This document shows positions 1 through 7,873 of a DNA stretch of 64,000 bases, in pieces. The position numbers and the translations under genes are program-made. The notes under the pieces are model-generated. The model did no database searches. It was given only the letters and a program-made list of their open reading frames with translations, and was not told the origin of the DNA. Positions within the stretch are counted from its first letter, which is position 1. Each line of letters opens with the position of its first letter. Source of the DNA: JACKBK01 sp963707275 (GTDB lineage: Bacteria > Chloroflexota > Anaerolineae > JAAEKA01); NCBI GenBank assembly GCA_963707275.1, contig CAVPPH010000014.1, forward strand, positions 1-64,000. Reading direction: 5' to 3'.

Positions 1-1072
1 AGCCTGGGCCAGTTCGTCGGCGCGGTTGGCGCTGGCCCAGGCGGCCTCAGCTTCCAGCCAGTCGTTGTAGGCCTTGCGCTCGGCCGTTCCCATCACGACG
101 ATTGCCCGTCGCAGAGTTCCGTCCTCCTGCGAGTAGAACGTCATCTTGCCATTCACGCCCTCGGGGGGGCCGGAGGCCGCGATGCAGCCATCGGCCAGAG
201 ACACTGCACACTGTGTGCCGATGCCTTGCCACTCACAGTCCGTGATCTGGAATTGGGTTTCCTTGCCGGCCAGCCAGTCGAACATCGCCAGCATTTCTTC
301 CGCGCCTTCAGCCTCATCACCTAACACTTTGAACGAGGCATTGTCAGCTTCCATGAAAAACGCCAGCGCCGCGTCTGTATCGCCGCTGTTGAGCGCTTCT
401 ACCAGGCCTTGTGCGGCGGCGGCAGTGGCCGGTTCCTGTGTCTTCACGGCATTCTCGTAATCCCGGCAGAGCTTGATGGCAATCTTTCCACCCTCCATCG
501 TTCCCTCGATTGCCTTGGCTCGACTCCTCGCGGCGAAATAGGTCTCGCCACGGCCCTACCAGACCCACCCAATTCCAATACGCGTCCCATTCGGGGCCGG
601 TGCCAGACCCTGTAACGCTCTTGATCTTGCCATCCTGAAAGGTGAACGTAGCCTCCACAGGCAATCCTTCAGAGCCTGAGGCCGCCATACAGCCGTCAAG
701 GACAGTCATGCTGCAAGCGATTGAGCCATCGGCTGGTTGGCAATCAAGGAATTCCCATTTCGTCTCCAGACCCGCCAACCAGTCAAAGACCCAGCGCATA
801 TTCTGCTTTTCATACGCCGTGTAACCAAGCCGGTAGTTGCCGTCGTCGGTGAACTGCTCCAGCACGGCGTCCACGTCCCCGCTGTAGATGGCATCTGCCC
901 AGGCTTGGGCTACAGCGAAGGGATCTGGCGACGCAGCTTCTGACGGCACAGGAGTTGCCGTCGGTGGCGACACAGGCGTCGCCGCAGGCGCGGCGGCTGG
1001 CGCAGCGCAGCCAGCCAACAGCGCAACGGTAAGAACGAAAGTCAACGTTGCCGATAGGTGTTTGGGTTGCAT
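1..1072 (-). CDS. Secreted lipoprotein with two tandem NTF2/SnoaL-like domains (partial, frameshifted)
   Basis: The protein starts with a lipoprotein signal peptide (MQPKHLSATLTF..., lipobox LLAGC) and a Thr/Pro/Ala-rich linker. Two copies of one ~130-residue domain follow. Copy 1 (about residues 50-170) contains AWADAIYSGDVDAVLEQF and FDWLAGLETKWEFLDC. Copy 2 contains VEALNSGDTDAALAFF and FDWLAGKETQFQITDC, so this is an internal duplication. The layout resembles NTF2-like/SnoaL-like folds, an inference without catalytic evidence. The frame breaks near 556: skipping one base in a GGG run restores copy 2. The gene then runs off the left edge. A strong AGGAGG lies just before the ATG. A similar signal peptide and leader precede the esterase at 3603, part of a local duplication. 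Confidence 0.6.
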
Positions 1073-1091
1073 GATACTCCTCCTGGTATCC

Positions 1092-1310
1092 TCAGTTGAC
1101 CTTCTCGCGGTCGCCAGGCTTCCCCCCTGGCAAAGGGTTTGCTTCGATCTGTGTCAGCAGAAACGCAAACAGGGCTTCCAGATCGTTGAAGCCGGTGCGC
1201 TCACCTGTCAGCGGGTCCTCCAGCGAAGCCCGCCAGAGGTGCGAGTCCTCACCAGACGCCCGCCACAGACGCAGGAGATAGGAAAGATATGCTAGCTGTC
1301 CCTTGGTCAT
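1092..1310 (-). CDS. Small conserved protein of the YLLRLWR type
   Basis: A 72-aa protein beginning MTKGQLAYLSYLLRLWRASG and containing SLEDPLTGERTGFNDLEALF. I recognise this layout (LRLWR, then a W-RASLEDP-TGER-GF-LEALF segment) from short proteins next to BTAD regulators in Chloroflexota; their function is unknown to me. The start at 1310 is preferred over 1331 because GGGAGG lies about 11 nt upstream. It is followed by the lipoprotein gene 20 bp downstream and is divergent from the BTAD regulator. A truncated second copy lies at 3714-3830. Confidence 0.6.
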   Translation of the reverse strand: MTKGQLAYLSYLLRLWRASGEDSHLWRASLEDPLTGERTGFNDLEALFAFLLTQIEANPLPGGKPGDREKVN

Positions 1311-1470
1311 AACGGATAGCCTCCCTTCCACCAGTTAATTATGGCACAAAGAGGTCAACAATTCGTCAAGAAATCGTCAAGAGCCTATTGAAAGTACGTC
1401 CCGATTGTCGTATAATGAACATGCTTCGAGTAATTCAAGCCGGTTCACTGGTTTGGGCAAGAGGACGGGG

Positions 1471-2260
1471 ATGGCGCATCTGTCGTTAACGTTGATGGGG
1501 CCTTTTGAGGCCTTGCTGGACGGGCAAGTTGCTACGGGCTTTCAGTCCGCCAAGGTGCGCGCTTTGCTGGCGTTTCTGGCGGTCGAAATGGCGCGCCCAC
1601 ACACGCGAAAAGCTGGCCGGGCTACTGTGGCCGAATGTGCCGGACGGCTGCGCCCACCACAGCCTCAACCAGGCGCTATCCAACCTGCGTCACGCCATCC
1701 ACGATGACGCGGCGACACCACACTTTCTGATCGTCTCCCGGCAATGTGTTCAGTTTAACAGATCCAGCAGCCACTGGCTGGATGTGGAAGCGTTCGAAGG
1801 GCTGGTGGGGTGGCGCAGTGACAGACCGGCGGGGTGGGAAGGCAACGGATCGCTAAACGGGGACAGTGTGGCGCAGGCCGTCGCGACGTACCGCGGTCCA
1901 TTCCTCGAAGGGTTTTCCCTGGCCGATTCGCAGCCGTTCGAGGAGTGGGCACTGGTGCAACGGGAACGGCTGCACCGGCTGGCGCTGGAGAGGATGCACC
2001 AGTTGGCCGAGACCTGCGCGGGTCGCGGCGAGGTCGATCAGGCGCTGTACTACGCCTGGCGCCAGTTGGAGCTGGACCCCTGGCTGGAGGAAGCGCACGT
2101 GCAGGTGATGCGCTGTCTGGCGCTGGCAGGCCGGCGCAGCGAAGCGCTCGCGCAATACAGCATATGCAACCGGCTGCTGGCCAGAGAACTGGCTGTCGAG
2201 CCGGCTGCGGCAACCACCCGGCTGTACGAGCAGATCAGGGACGGCAGAACTACAGAATAG
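1471..2260 (+). CDS. BTAD-domain (SARP/AfsR-like) transcriptional regulator, one frameshift
   Basis: The N-terminus (MAHLSLTLMGPFEALLDGQ) reads like the winged-helix half of SARP/AfsR-type regulators, with a KVRALLAFLAVE helix. After a break at about 1597 (one extra C) the normal family sequence resumes: TREKLAGLLWP, NQALSNLRHAI, then the BTAD tetratricopeptide-like region with LYYAWRQLELDPWLEEAHVQ. It ends in ARELAVEPAAATTRLYEQIR. At ~263 aa it is a short stand-alone regulator without an ATPase domain. It is divergent from the small YLLRLWR gene and is followed at once by a terminator. The frameshift may be a sequence error. Confidence 0.7.
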
Positions 2261-2300
2261 CCGGATGCGCGGATCAGAGATTTCGATCCGCGCATCCAGC
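2261..2300 (+). terminator. Hairpin abutting the BTAD regulator stop codon
   Basis: A 13-bp perfect stem (2263-2275 with 2285-2297, GGATGCGCGGATC arm) begins 3 bases after the stop. No long T run follows. The remnant regulator at 4083 has a hairpin at the same position but with different stem bases. Confidence 0.6.
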
Positions 2301-2403
2301 TATTCCGCGTCACACGTCACGAAAACTCGGAAGGCCAATCTGAGTTCTCATGATACAGGCCACCTATGCTTTCCTGAAGATGGAGACAGGTCGGGCTCAA
2401 CCG

Positions 2404-3603
2404 TCAGTTCTGCGCTGGCTCCTCGCCGACCAGGTTATCGGACATGAACTTCACCACCGGATCGTAGGTGAAATTGGAAGTCGCAGTGTCCGGCGTCAAC
2501 CTCCAGGTACTCGTGGTCGACGCCCAGGTCGGTTAGCTGCTGGTCGAAATTGCGGGCCAACTCTACCGGATGATACGGGTCATTGATGCCGTGATAGATC
2601 AAGATCCCATCCAATTGCGCCGGCTGCAACAGGTAACCGTCCAGGTCGTGGACGTACATCAGAAGCGATCATCCTGTCGAGCACCTCCGGCACCAGTTGA
2701 GCTTGACCATCCTCGATAACGAAGGGCATATCGAAGTAGAAGGGCGGCTTGTCCGGGTTTGGAGCTGACGGCTGCAGCACGGCCAAAACCAACTTGGCCT
2801 CCCATGGAAATCTGGACAGGTTCAGATCACTGAAGTCTTCTGGCAGTTCCGTAACCAGGCTGGCGGCCACGTTAAACCACGAACGTATCTGCCGGAGCCA
2901 TAGGTGCCTGACGTGGATGCAATCACATTGAAAACGTCCGGGTTGATCAGCGCAAGATGGATCGAACCATCTCCGCCCATGGAACAGCCGGTGATGCCGC
3001 GGCTTCTGCGGTCAGGGATGGTGCGATACGTGGCATCGATTTGCTGCCACGAGTTCCCGAGTGAGGTAGGTCTCGTAATCACCAATGGTGATGGTGAACT
3101 TGTCATACAAACTTCCACCAAGTTTGTTACCGGCATCGGGAAAGACGAAGATCATTTCCTGGACGTCGCCGGCGACGTACGCGCGGCATCGTACGCTCGC
3201 TTGAACGGACCCACCAAGTGGGTGGGCAGTGTCGAAGTACCCATGCAGCACGTACACCACGGGATAGCGCTTGTCGCTGGTGGCGTAGCCCGGCGGCAAC
3301 ACAACGTAGAACGTGCGCGTGGTCGGATCGCCCAACAGGTTGCCGGCCAGCGCCTGGCTGGTGATTTCGCCCGACTCTGTCGTGACTTTGCCCGTGCTAG
3401 CCTGCGATGGCGGTGCTGGCGTTGATGTTTCTGGCAGGGGTGTCGCCGTCGCCGGAACGGGCGTGGGTCGTAGATGGGACTGGAGTAGATGTGGGCGGCA
3501 CAGGTGTCGCCGTCGGCGCGGCGGCCGGGCTGGCGCAGGCAACGAGCAGCGCCGCGACCACCAACAGGCTGAAGGTTCTTAGCCACGATTTCTTCGGTTG
3601 CAT
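2404..3603 (-). CDS. Secreted lipoprotein esterase, esterase D / PHB-depolymerase-like alpha/beta hydrolase (several frameshifts)
   Basis: The signal peptide MQPKKSWLRTFSLLVVAALL with lipobox (LLVACAS) and a T/P-rich linker precede an alpha/beta-hydrolase of the putative-esterase family (PF00756-like). Visible landmarks in order: TRTFYVVLPPGYATSDKRYP; PVVYVLHGYFD; MIFVFPDAGNKLGGS; the nucleophile elbow GCSMGGDG; a late Asp region GINDPYHPVE; and the His region DAGHCDF. The end is PVVKFMSDNLVGEEPAQN. These segments lie in different frames, so at least four to five frame breaks occur over 1.2 kb. This is either heavy sequence error or a decaying gene. Substrate unknown. Confidence 0.6.
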
Positions 3604-3638
3604 GATACCCCTCCTGGTATTGAGACTTGAAAACAGCC

Positions 3639-3664
3639 GCTTTGGCCGGTCTCTTGACCGAACC
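3639..3664 (+). repeat. Dispersed palindromic repeat GGCCGGTC...GACCGA, copy 1
   Basis: GCTTTGGCCGGTC, 4 bases, then GACCGAACC. It is one of about eight copies in the window and lies between the esterase gene and the remnant small gene. Confidence 0.6.
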
Positions 3665-3713
3665 TACCAATTTCATTGATGTTTGCACGCAACGCGTATG
3701 CAGGTCTCAGTTG

Positions 3714-3830
3714 ACCGTCTCGCAGTCGCCAGGCTTCCCCCTGGCAGAAGGTGTGCTTCGATCTGTGTAGGTAGAAATGCGAACAGGACTTCCAGATCGC
3801 CAAAGATCCTGGTTTCGCCGGTTACATCAA
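3714..3830 (-). pseudogene. Truncated second copy of the YLLRLWR-type small gene
   Basis: Read on the minus strand this gives GETRIFGDLEVLFAFL followed by TQIEAHLLPGG, matching GERTGFNDLEALFAFL and TQIEANPLPGG of the intact gene at 1092-1310. DNA similarity is obvious over about 110 bp. The N-terminal half, including YLLRLWR, is missing, so this is a degraded duplicate. Confidence 0.75.
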
Positions 3831-3964
3831 ATCCTCCAGTTCATTATAGCACAAAGAGGTCAAAAGGTAGTCAAGAATTATTGGGTTTGTGGATGGAGGA
3901 GTGACAAAGCGCTGTGGGAGAAGACAGCCCATCGCAAAACGGGGAGCGTGGGCAAACGGGCGAA

Positions 3965-4083
3965 GTGAAACTCGCGAATACGCCATCTGTCGCCGGTTGT
4001 TCGCCAGGGAATTGAGCACAAAGCCGGCTAAAGCAACGCCCCGGTTGTACCAGCAGGTCAGGGACGGCAGAACCGTAGAATAG
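3965..4083 (+). pseudogene. C-terminal remnant of a second BTAD regulator
   Basis: REYAICRRLFARELSTKPAK and ATPRLYQQVRDGRTVE match the last 35-40 residues of the regulator ending at 2260 (YSICNRLLARELAVEPAAA, ATTRLYEQIRDGRTTE). The rest of the gene is absent. Upstream intergenic bases (a TTATAGCACAAAGAGGTCAA-type stretch near 3843) also match those before the first copy, confirming a tandem segmental duplication with a large internal deletion. Confidence 0.75.
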
Positions 4084-4124
4084 CCGGCAGTACGGATCAA
4101 AGATTCTGATCCGCACTGCCGGCT
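4082..4124 (+). terminator. Hairpin after the BTAD remnant
   Basis: Stem 4082-4091 with 4115-4124 (AGCCGGCAGT arm), continued by CGGATCA/TGATCCG after an A-C mismatch. Same position as the hairpin at 2261 but with a different outer stem, so the structure rather than the sequence is kept. Confidence 0.6.
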
Positions 4125-4143
4125 GATTCGTGGCTATCGGCGT

Positions 4144-4889
4144 TCAGCAATGCACAGAATCGACGTGCCAATCGGCAGCGAGGCGCCGCTGGATCAGACG
4201 GGCCTCGACCCGGCCCGACGCCGATCCAGCACCGTGTTCATCGGGCCGGGCGCGGGCTCCATCTCGACTTGATAGGCGTCGTCGTCGAAGTGGGGCGAAG
4301 CCAGTTCCGGCTCGGCGCGGCCGCGGCGCGCCAGGATCATACCCGCCGCCAGCGGGAAGACGAAGAAGTTGTTGTAGGAGGACTGGAGCACCTTGAACCC
4401 GTGGTGCGTCAGCTTCTGGTTCAGTTCGCCGCGGGTGTAGCGCCGCTGGTGCGCGTTGATGACGTCGTTGTTGCTCCACAGCCACATCAGCGCCGGCACG
4501 GTCACCATCAGCTTGCCGCCCGGTTTCAGCACCCGGTAGCATTCGCCGAAGACGCCATGTTCGTTGGGCACGTGCTCGACCACGTCCAGCAGCGTCACCA
4601 GATCAAAGGTGCCGTCGTCGAAGGGCAGGTCGTCGGCGCTGCCTTCCTGGACCTGCAGGCCGCGCTGCCGCGCCACTTCCAGCGGTCGTGAATTCGTATC
4701 CACGCCGGTAACCTGGCCGTAGTGTGCCAGGTGGTGCGCCATGTTGCCTGCGCCGCAGCCGACATCCAGCACGCGCCGGTTCGTGCCGGGACCCATATAG
4801 CGGTCCAGGTAACCCAGAATCGCGCGCGTCCGGCTGGCGAACCACCAGTGCTTGTCTTCTTCCAGTACAACGTTCATTGGGGTGTGCAT
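4144..4889 (-). CDS. Class I SAM-dependent methyltransferase (Methyltransf_11 type)
   Basis: MNVVLEEDKHWWFASRTRAI is typical of a family of methyltransferases found in glycan or lipid biosynthesis loci. SAM-binding motif I is RVLDVGCGAGNMAHHL, then VTGVDTNSRPLEVAR, ADDLPFDDGTFDLVTLLDVV and the post-motif LKPGGKLMVTVPAL. The frame as given stops at 4194 after LDRRRAGSRPV. A one-base change near 4215 continues it as RVEARLIQRRLAADW to a stop at 4144, which looks more like the family's C-terminus. The substrate cannot be inferred. Confidence 0.75.
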
Positions 4890-4991
4890 AAGGTTCTGTT
4901 ATCCATTGTGATGGTGTTCTCAGGGAGGCTGATTGTAGCCCAATGCCAGCCGCTTGGCAAGGTTCGCACCGGCAAGCCGCGGCACGCGATT

Positions 4992-5019
4992 TTGTCGCAC
5001 CGGGCGGGCGTGCTACAAT
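4992..5019 (+). promoter_or_regulatory. Candidate sigma70-type promoter of the pyr operon
   Basis: TTGTCG (4992-4997), 16 bp, TACAAT (5014-5019). It precedes the leader ORF and attenuator. Confidence 0.5.
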
Positions 5020-5038
5020 TCCGCCCCGGTGTGCAACG

Positions 5039-5170
5039 ATGAATTCAACCAACGCCCGGAAAATCCACTGTTATTACCCCGCAGATCAGCGGCGGCTCCC
5101 GGCCCGATTCACCCAGAATCGGGCGTTTTTTTGCCCGGTTCCTGACTGGACTTCTGAGGACAGCCCATGA
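5039..5170 (+). CDS. 43-codon leader ORF overlapping the pyr attenuator and the pyrC start
   Basis: ATG at 5039 opens a 43-codon frame (MNSTNARKIHCYYP...) about 13 bp downstream of the predicted transcription start. It runs through the terminator hairpin at 5102-5132, and its stop overlaps the pyrC start as ATGA (5167-5170). The position and length recall the 44-codon leader peptide of Escherichia coli pyrBI, where translation is coupled to UTP-sensitive attenuation. No conserved sequence is recognisable, and the shine-dalgarno is weak. Function as a regulatory leader is an inference. Confidence 0.4.
   Translation: MNSTNARKIHCYYPADQRRLPARFTQNRAFFCPVPDWTSEDSP
5102..5132 (+). terminator. Intrinsic terminator / attenuator upstream of pyrC
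   Basis: Perfect 8-bp stem GCCCGATT (5102-5109) with AATCGGGC (5117-5124), 7-nt loop, then seven Ts (5126-5132). It lies between the promoter and pyrC with no other gene in front, so it is a candidate transcription attenuator. No clear PyrR-binding loop was seen. Confidence 0.7.
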
Positions 5171-6234
5171 CACTCCTGCGATTACCCGGTCTGGTGGACG
5201 TCCACACCCATCTGCGCGTGCCGGGCGGCGAGCACAAGGAAGACTTCGCCAGCGGCACGGCGGCGGCGCTGGCGGGCGGGTTCACCTGCGTGCTGGCCAT
5301 GCCCAACACCTCGCCGCCGCTGGTGACGGGTGACGCCCTACGGGCCGCGCGCGATCTGGCGCGGCCCAGCATTCGCTGCGATGTCGGCATCTTCGGCGGC
5401 GCCAGCCCAGAGCACGTCGACGACCTGCCCGGCCTGGCAGAGCATGCAGTCGGGCTGAAGATCTACCTCAATGACACTTTTGGCCCGCTGCGCGTCGAGG
5501 ATCTGCCGACCCTGCAAGCCTGCTTCAGCCGCTGGCCGCGCAGCAAACCGATCGCGATGCACGCCGAGGGTCAGAGCGTCGCCGTCGGCATCGGGCTGGC
5601 GGCGGCGTACAACCGCCCGGTACATTTCTGCCACATCAGCCGGCGCGACGAGATCGAGCTGATCGCGGCCGCCAAGCAGACTGGCCTGCCGGTTACCTGC
5701 GAGGTGACGCCGCATCACCTGTTCCTGACCGAGGCCGACGCGCGCCGGCTTGGTCCGCTGGGCGACATGCGGCCGCGGCTGGCGACGCAGGACGACCAGG
5801 ACGCACTCTGGCAGCACATCGCCGCGGGTACTGTGGACTGTATCGCCACCGATCACGCGCCGCACACGTTGGCCGAGAAAGGGTCGGACAACCCGCCGCC
5901 AGGCGTCGCCGGGCTGGAGACCTCGCTGCCGCTGATGCTGACCGCTGTTCACGCGGGACGGCTGACGCTGGCGCGGCTGGTGGAACTGATGGCAACCAAC
6001 CCCCGTCGAGTCTTTGATCTACCTGGCCAGCCGGAAACCTACATCGAAGTCGATCCCGATGTTCGCTACGAAATCACCAACCAGGGTCTGCACAGCAAAT
6101 GTGGCTGGACGCCCTTTGCCGGGATGCAGGTCCGGGGACGGGTGCAGCGGGTCGTGCTGCGCGGCGTGGTCGCCTATGACGCCGATGATCCCGCAAGCAT
6201 GGCCGTGCCAGGCAGCGGGCGACTGGCGCCGTAG
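5167..6234 (+). CDS. pyrC: Dihydroorotase
   Basis: Catalyses reversible cyclisation of N-carbamoyl-aspartate to dihydroorotate in de novo pyrimidine synthesis (cytosol). The 355-aa amidohydrolase shows the metal motif VDVHTHLRVPGG (residues ~9-20), VGLKIYLNDTFG with the candidate carboxylated Lys, AMHAEGQ, FCHISR, CEVTPHHLFL and the catalytic TDHAPHTLAEKG. GLYLN/THLR details and the short length suggest the CAD-like class rather than the E. coli class. The start overlaps the leader ORF by ATGA, implying translational coupling. It is the first structural gene of the pyr operon. Confidence 0.93.
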   Translation: MTLLRLPGLVDVHTHLRVPGGEHKEDFASGTAAALAGGFTCVLAMPNTSPPLVTGDALRAARDLARPSIRCDVGIFGGASPEHVDDLPGLAEHAVGLKIYLNDTFGPLRVEDLPTLQACFSRWPRSKPIAMHAEGQSVAVGIGLAAAYNRPVHFCHISRRDEIELIAAAKQTGLPVTCEVTPHHLFLTEADARRLGPLGDMRPRLATQDDQDALWQHIAAGTVDCIATDHAPHTLAEKGSDNPPPGVAGLETSLPLMLTAVHAGRLTLARLVELMATNPRRVFDLPGQPETYIEVDPDVRYEITNQGLHSKCGWTPFAGMQVRGRVQRVVLRGVVAYDADDPASMAVPGSGRLAP

Positions 6235-6257
6235 GACGGGCCAGCTTGCATGCGCCT

Positions 6258-6312
6258 GCTCTGGCCGTTTTCCTTTGTTAGCTCCTGCTCCGGCCGGTCT
6301 CCGACCGAGCCA
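6258..6312 (+). repeat. Dispersed GGCCGGTC...GACCGAGCC repeat, copy 2 with an adjacent half copy
   Basis: A half copy (GCTCTGGCCG, 6258-6267) is followed by a full copy (6287-6312), between pyrC and the LRR gene. Confidence 0.6.
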
Positions 6313-6424
6313 GCCTCGCAGTCGATTGTAAACCTGTCAGCAAGCCCGGCCAGCTTGCTTTAGCATGCTTTGACTGTATCAGTCTGAGAATTCATTCTCA
6401 GGCGTCCAATAGCGAAAGGAATGG

Positions 6425-7858
6425 ATGATGAACAAGTCACAACGTATGATCCGCACGACGCTGCTCAGCTTGCTGGTCTGCGCGTTTTTGATCGCGCCGG
6501 CAGTCGCTGGCGCAACTCCGCCGGCCGAGCCGGGGGCTGGCTGCACCGGTGTCGTGCAAATTCCCATGGCCGAGTGCCAGGCGCTGGAGTCGCTCTACAA
6601 CAGCACCGCCGGTCCGCAGTGGACCGATAAAACGGGCTGGCTGGTAACCAACACCCCTTGTTCGTGGTACGGCGTCACCTGCCAGGCAGGCCATGTGACG
6701 ACCCTCGATTTGCAGGATAACCTTCTGACCGGCAGCCTGCCGAGCCAGCTTTCCAATCTGACCAACTTGCAGCACCTCTTGCTGCTGCGCAACAAACTGG
6801 CGGGCGCCATTCCAACCAGCCTCGGCAGTTTGGCTCAGCTTCAGGAGTTGTCCCTGTCTCAGAACCTGCTGACCGGCGGCATTCCGACGCAACTGGCCAA
6901 CCTGGCGCAACTTCAATATCTGAGCCTGTCCAACAACATGCTTACGGGAACGATTCCTGCGCAGCTTGGCAACCTGCCTGCCTTGCAGATACTTGACGTC
7001 TCCACCAACCAGTTGACCGGGCAAATACCGGCCGCGCTTGGCGGGTTGGGCAATCTGGAGGAACTGCTACTGGCCAACAATCTTCTGACAGGCGGCATTC
7101 CCACAGAACTGACCGGCCTGACGCACTTGCGACGGCTGGTGCTTGCCAACAATAAGTTGACCGGCAGCATTCCCGGCCAGCTTGGCAGCATGTCCACGCT
7201 TACCTATCTCATCCTGAACCGTAATCAGTTGAATGGCGCGGTTCCCCCCAGTCTGGGCAGCCTGCCGCAACTACGCTTTCTCGACCTGGCCAGCAATCGC
7301 CTGACGGGCAACATTCCTTCCGAGCTTGCCAATCTGACCACCATGCAGGAGTTGAGACTCAACAGTAACGTGATCAGCGGTAGTGTGCCAGCCGTTCTCT
7401 GCGACATTGAAGTCCTGAGCTACATGGACCTCGGTTTCAATACCATCACCAGCGCGCCGGCCTGCATCCTCCCCATCGATCCGTTCTGGGAGGAAACGCA
7501 GACCATTGCGCCAGCGGATTTTCACGTCACCAACGTGACGGGAAGCAGTATTGCTCTGGCCTGGACACCCATCCAGTATACCGGTGACGGCGGTTACTAC
7601 GAGATCAGCTACCGGCCGACCGGCGGCAGCTATGTCGTGGCCGGCGTGACCGCGGACAAGAACGCCAGCAGCTTTACTGTCACCGGTCTGACGCCGGGCC
7701 AGACCTACGACCTGCGGATCCGCACCTATACCCCGGTTCACAACTCGGTGCCTGCCTACCAGCAGAACGCGCTATGGAGCGCCTACGCCGCGGTTACTGC
7801 ACAAACGCCTTCCGGATCACTGCGCAAGATACACCTGCCCTTCGTACCGGTTCGCTAG
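6425..7858 (+). CDS. Secreted plant-type leucine-rich-repeat protein with FN3 domain
   Basis: The 477-aa protein has a signal peptide (MNKSQRMIRTTLLSLLVCAF...), an LRR N-cap (ALESLYNSTAGPQWTDKTGW, then CSWYGVTC) and about ten 24-residue repeats of the plant RLK type (LxxNxLTGxIPxxLGxLxxL). A fibronectin type III domain follows (~residues 360-450: DFHVTNVTGSSIALAW, YEISYRP, VTGLTPGQTYDLRI). The last residues, KIHLPFVPVR, resemble the short LPxV/LPLV tails common on secreted Chloroflexota proteins. Its role is probably extracellular binding. It sits oddly between pyrC and pyrF/E in the same direction; an AAAGGA site precedes the double ATG. Confidence 0.85.
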   Translation: MMNKSQRMIRTTLLSLLVCAFLIAPAVAGATPPAEPGAGCTGVVQIPMAECQALESLYNSTAGPQWTDKTGWLVTNTPCSWYGVTCQAGHVTTLDLQDNLLTGSLPSQLSNLTNLQHLLLLRNKLAGAIPTSLGSLAQLQELSLSQNLLTGGIPTQLANLAQLQYLSLSNNMLTGTIPAQLGNLPALQILDVSTNQLTGQIPAALGGLGNLEELLLANNLLTGGIPTELTGLTHLRRLVLANNKLTGSIPGQLGSMSTLTYLILNRNQLNGAVPPSLGSLPQLRFLDLASNRLTGNIPSELANLTTMQELRLNSNVISGSVPAVLCDIEVLSYMDLGFNTITSAPACILPIDPFWEETQTIAPADFHVTNVTGSSIALAWTPIQYTGDGGYYEISYRPTGGSYVVAGVTADKNASSFTVTGLTPGQTYDLRIRTYTPVHNSVPAYQQNALWSAYAAVTAQTPSGSLRKIHLPFVPVR

Positions 7859-7873
7859 GAAACAACCAGCGCC

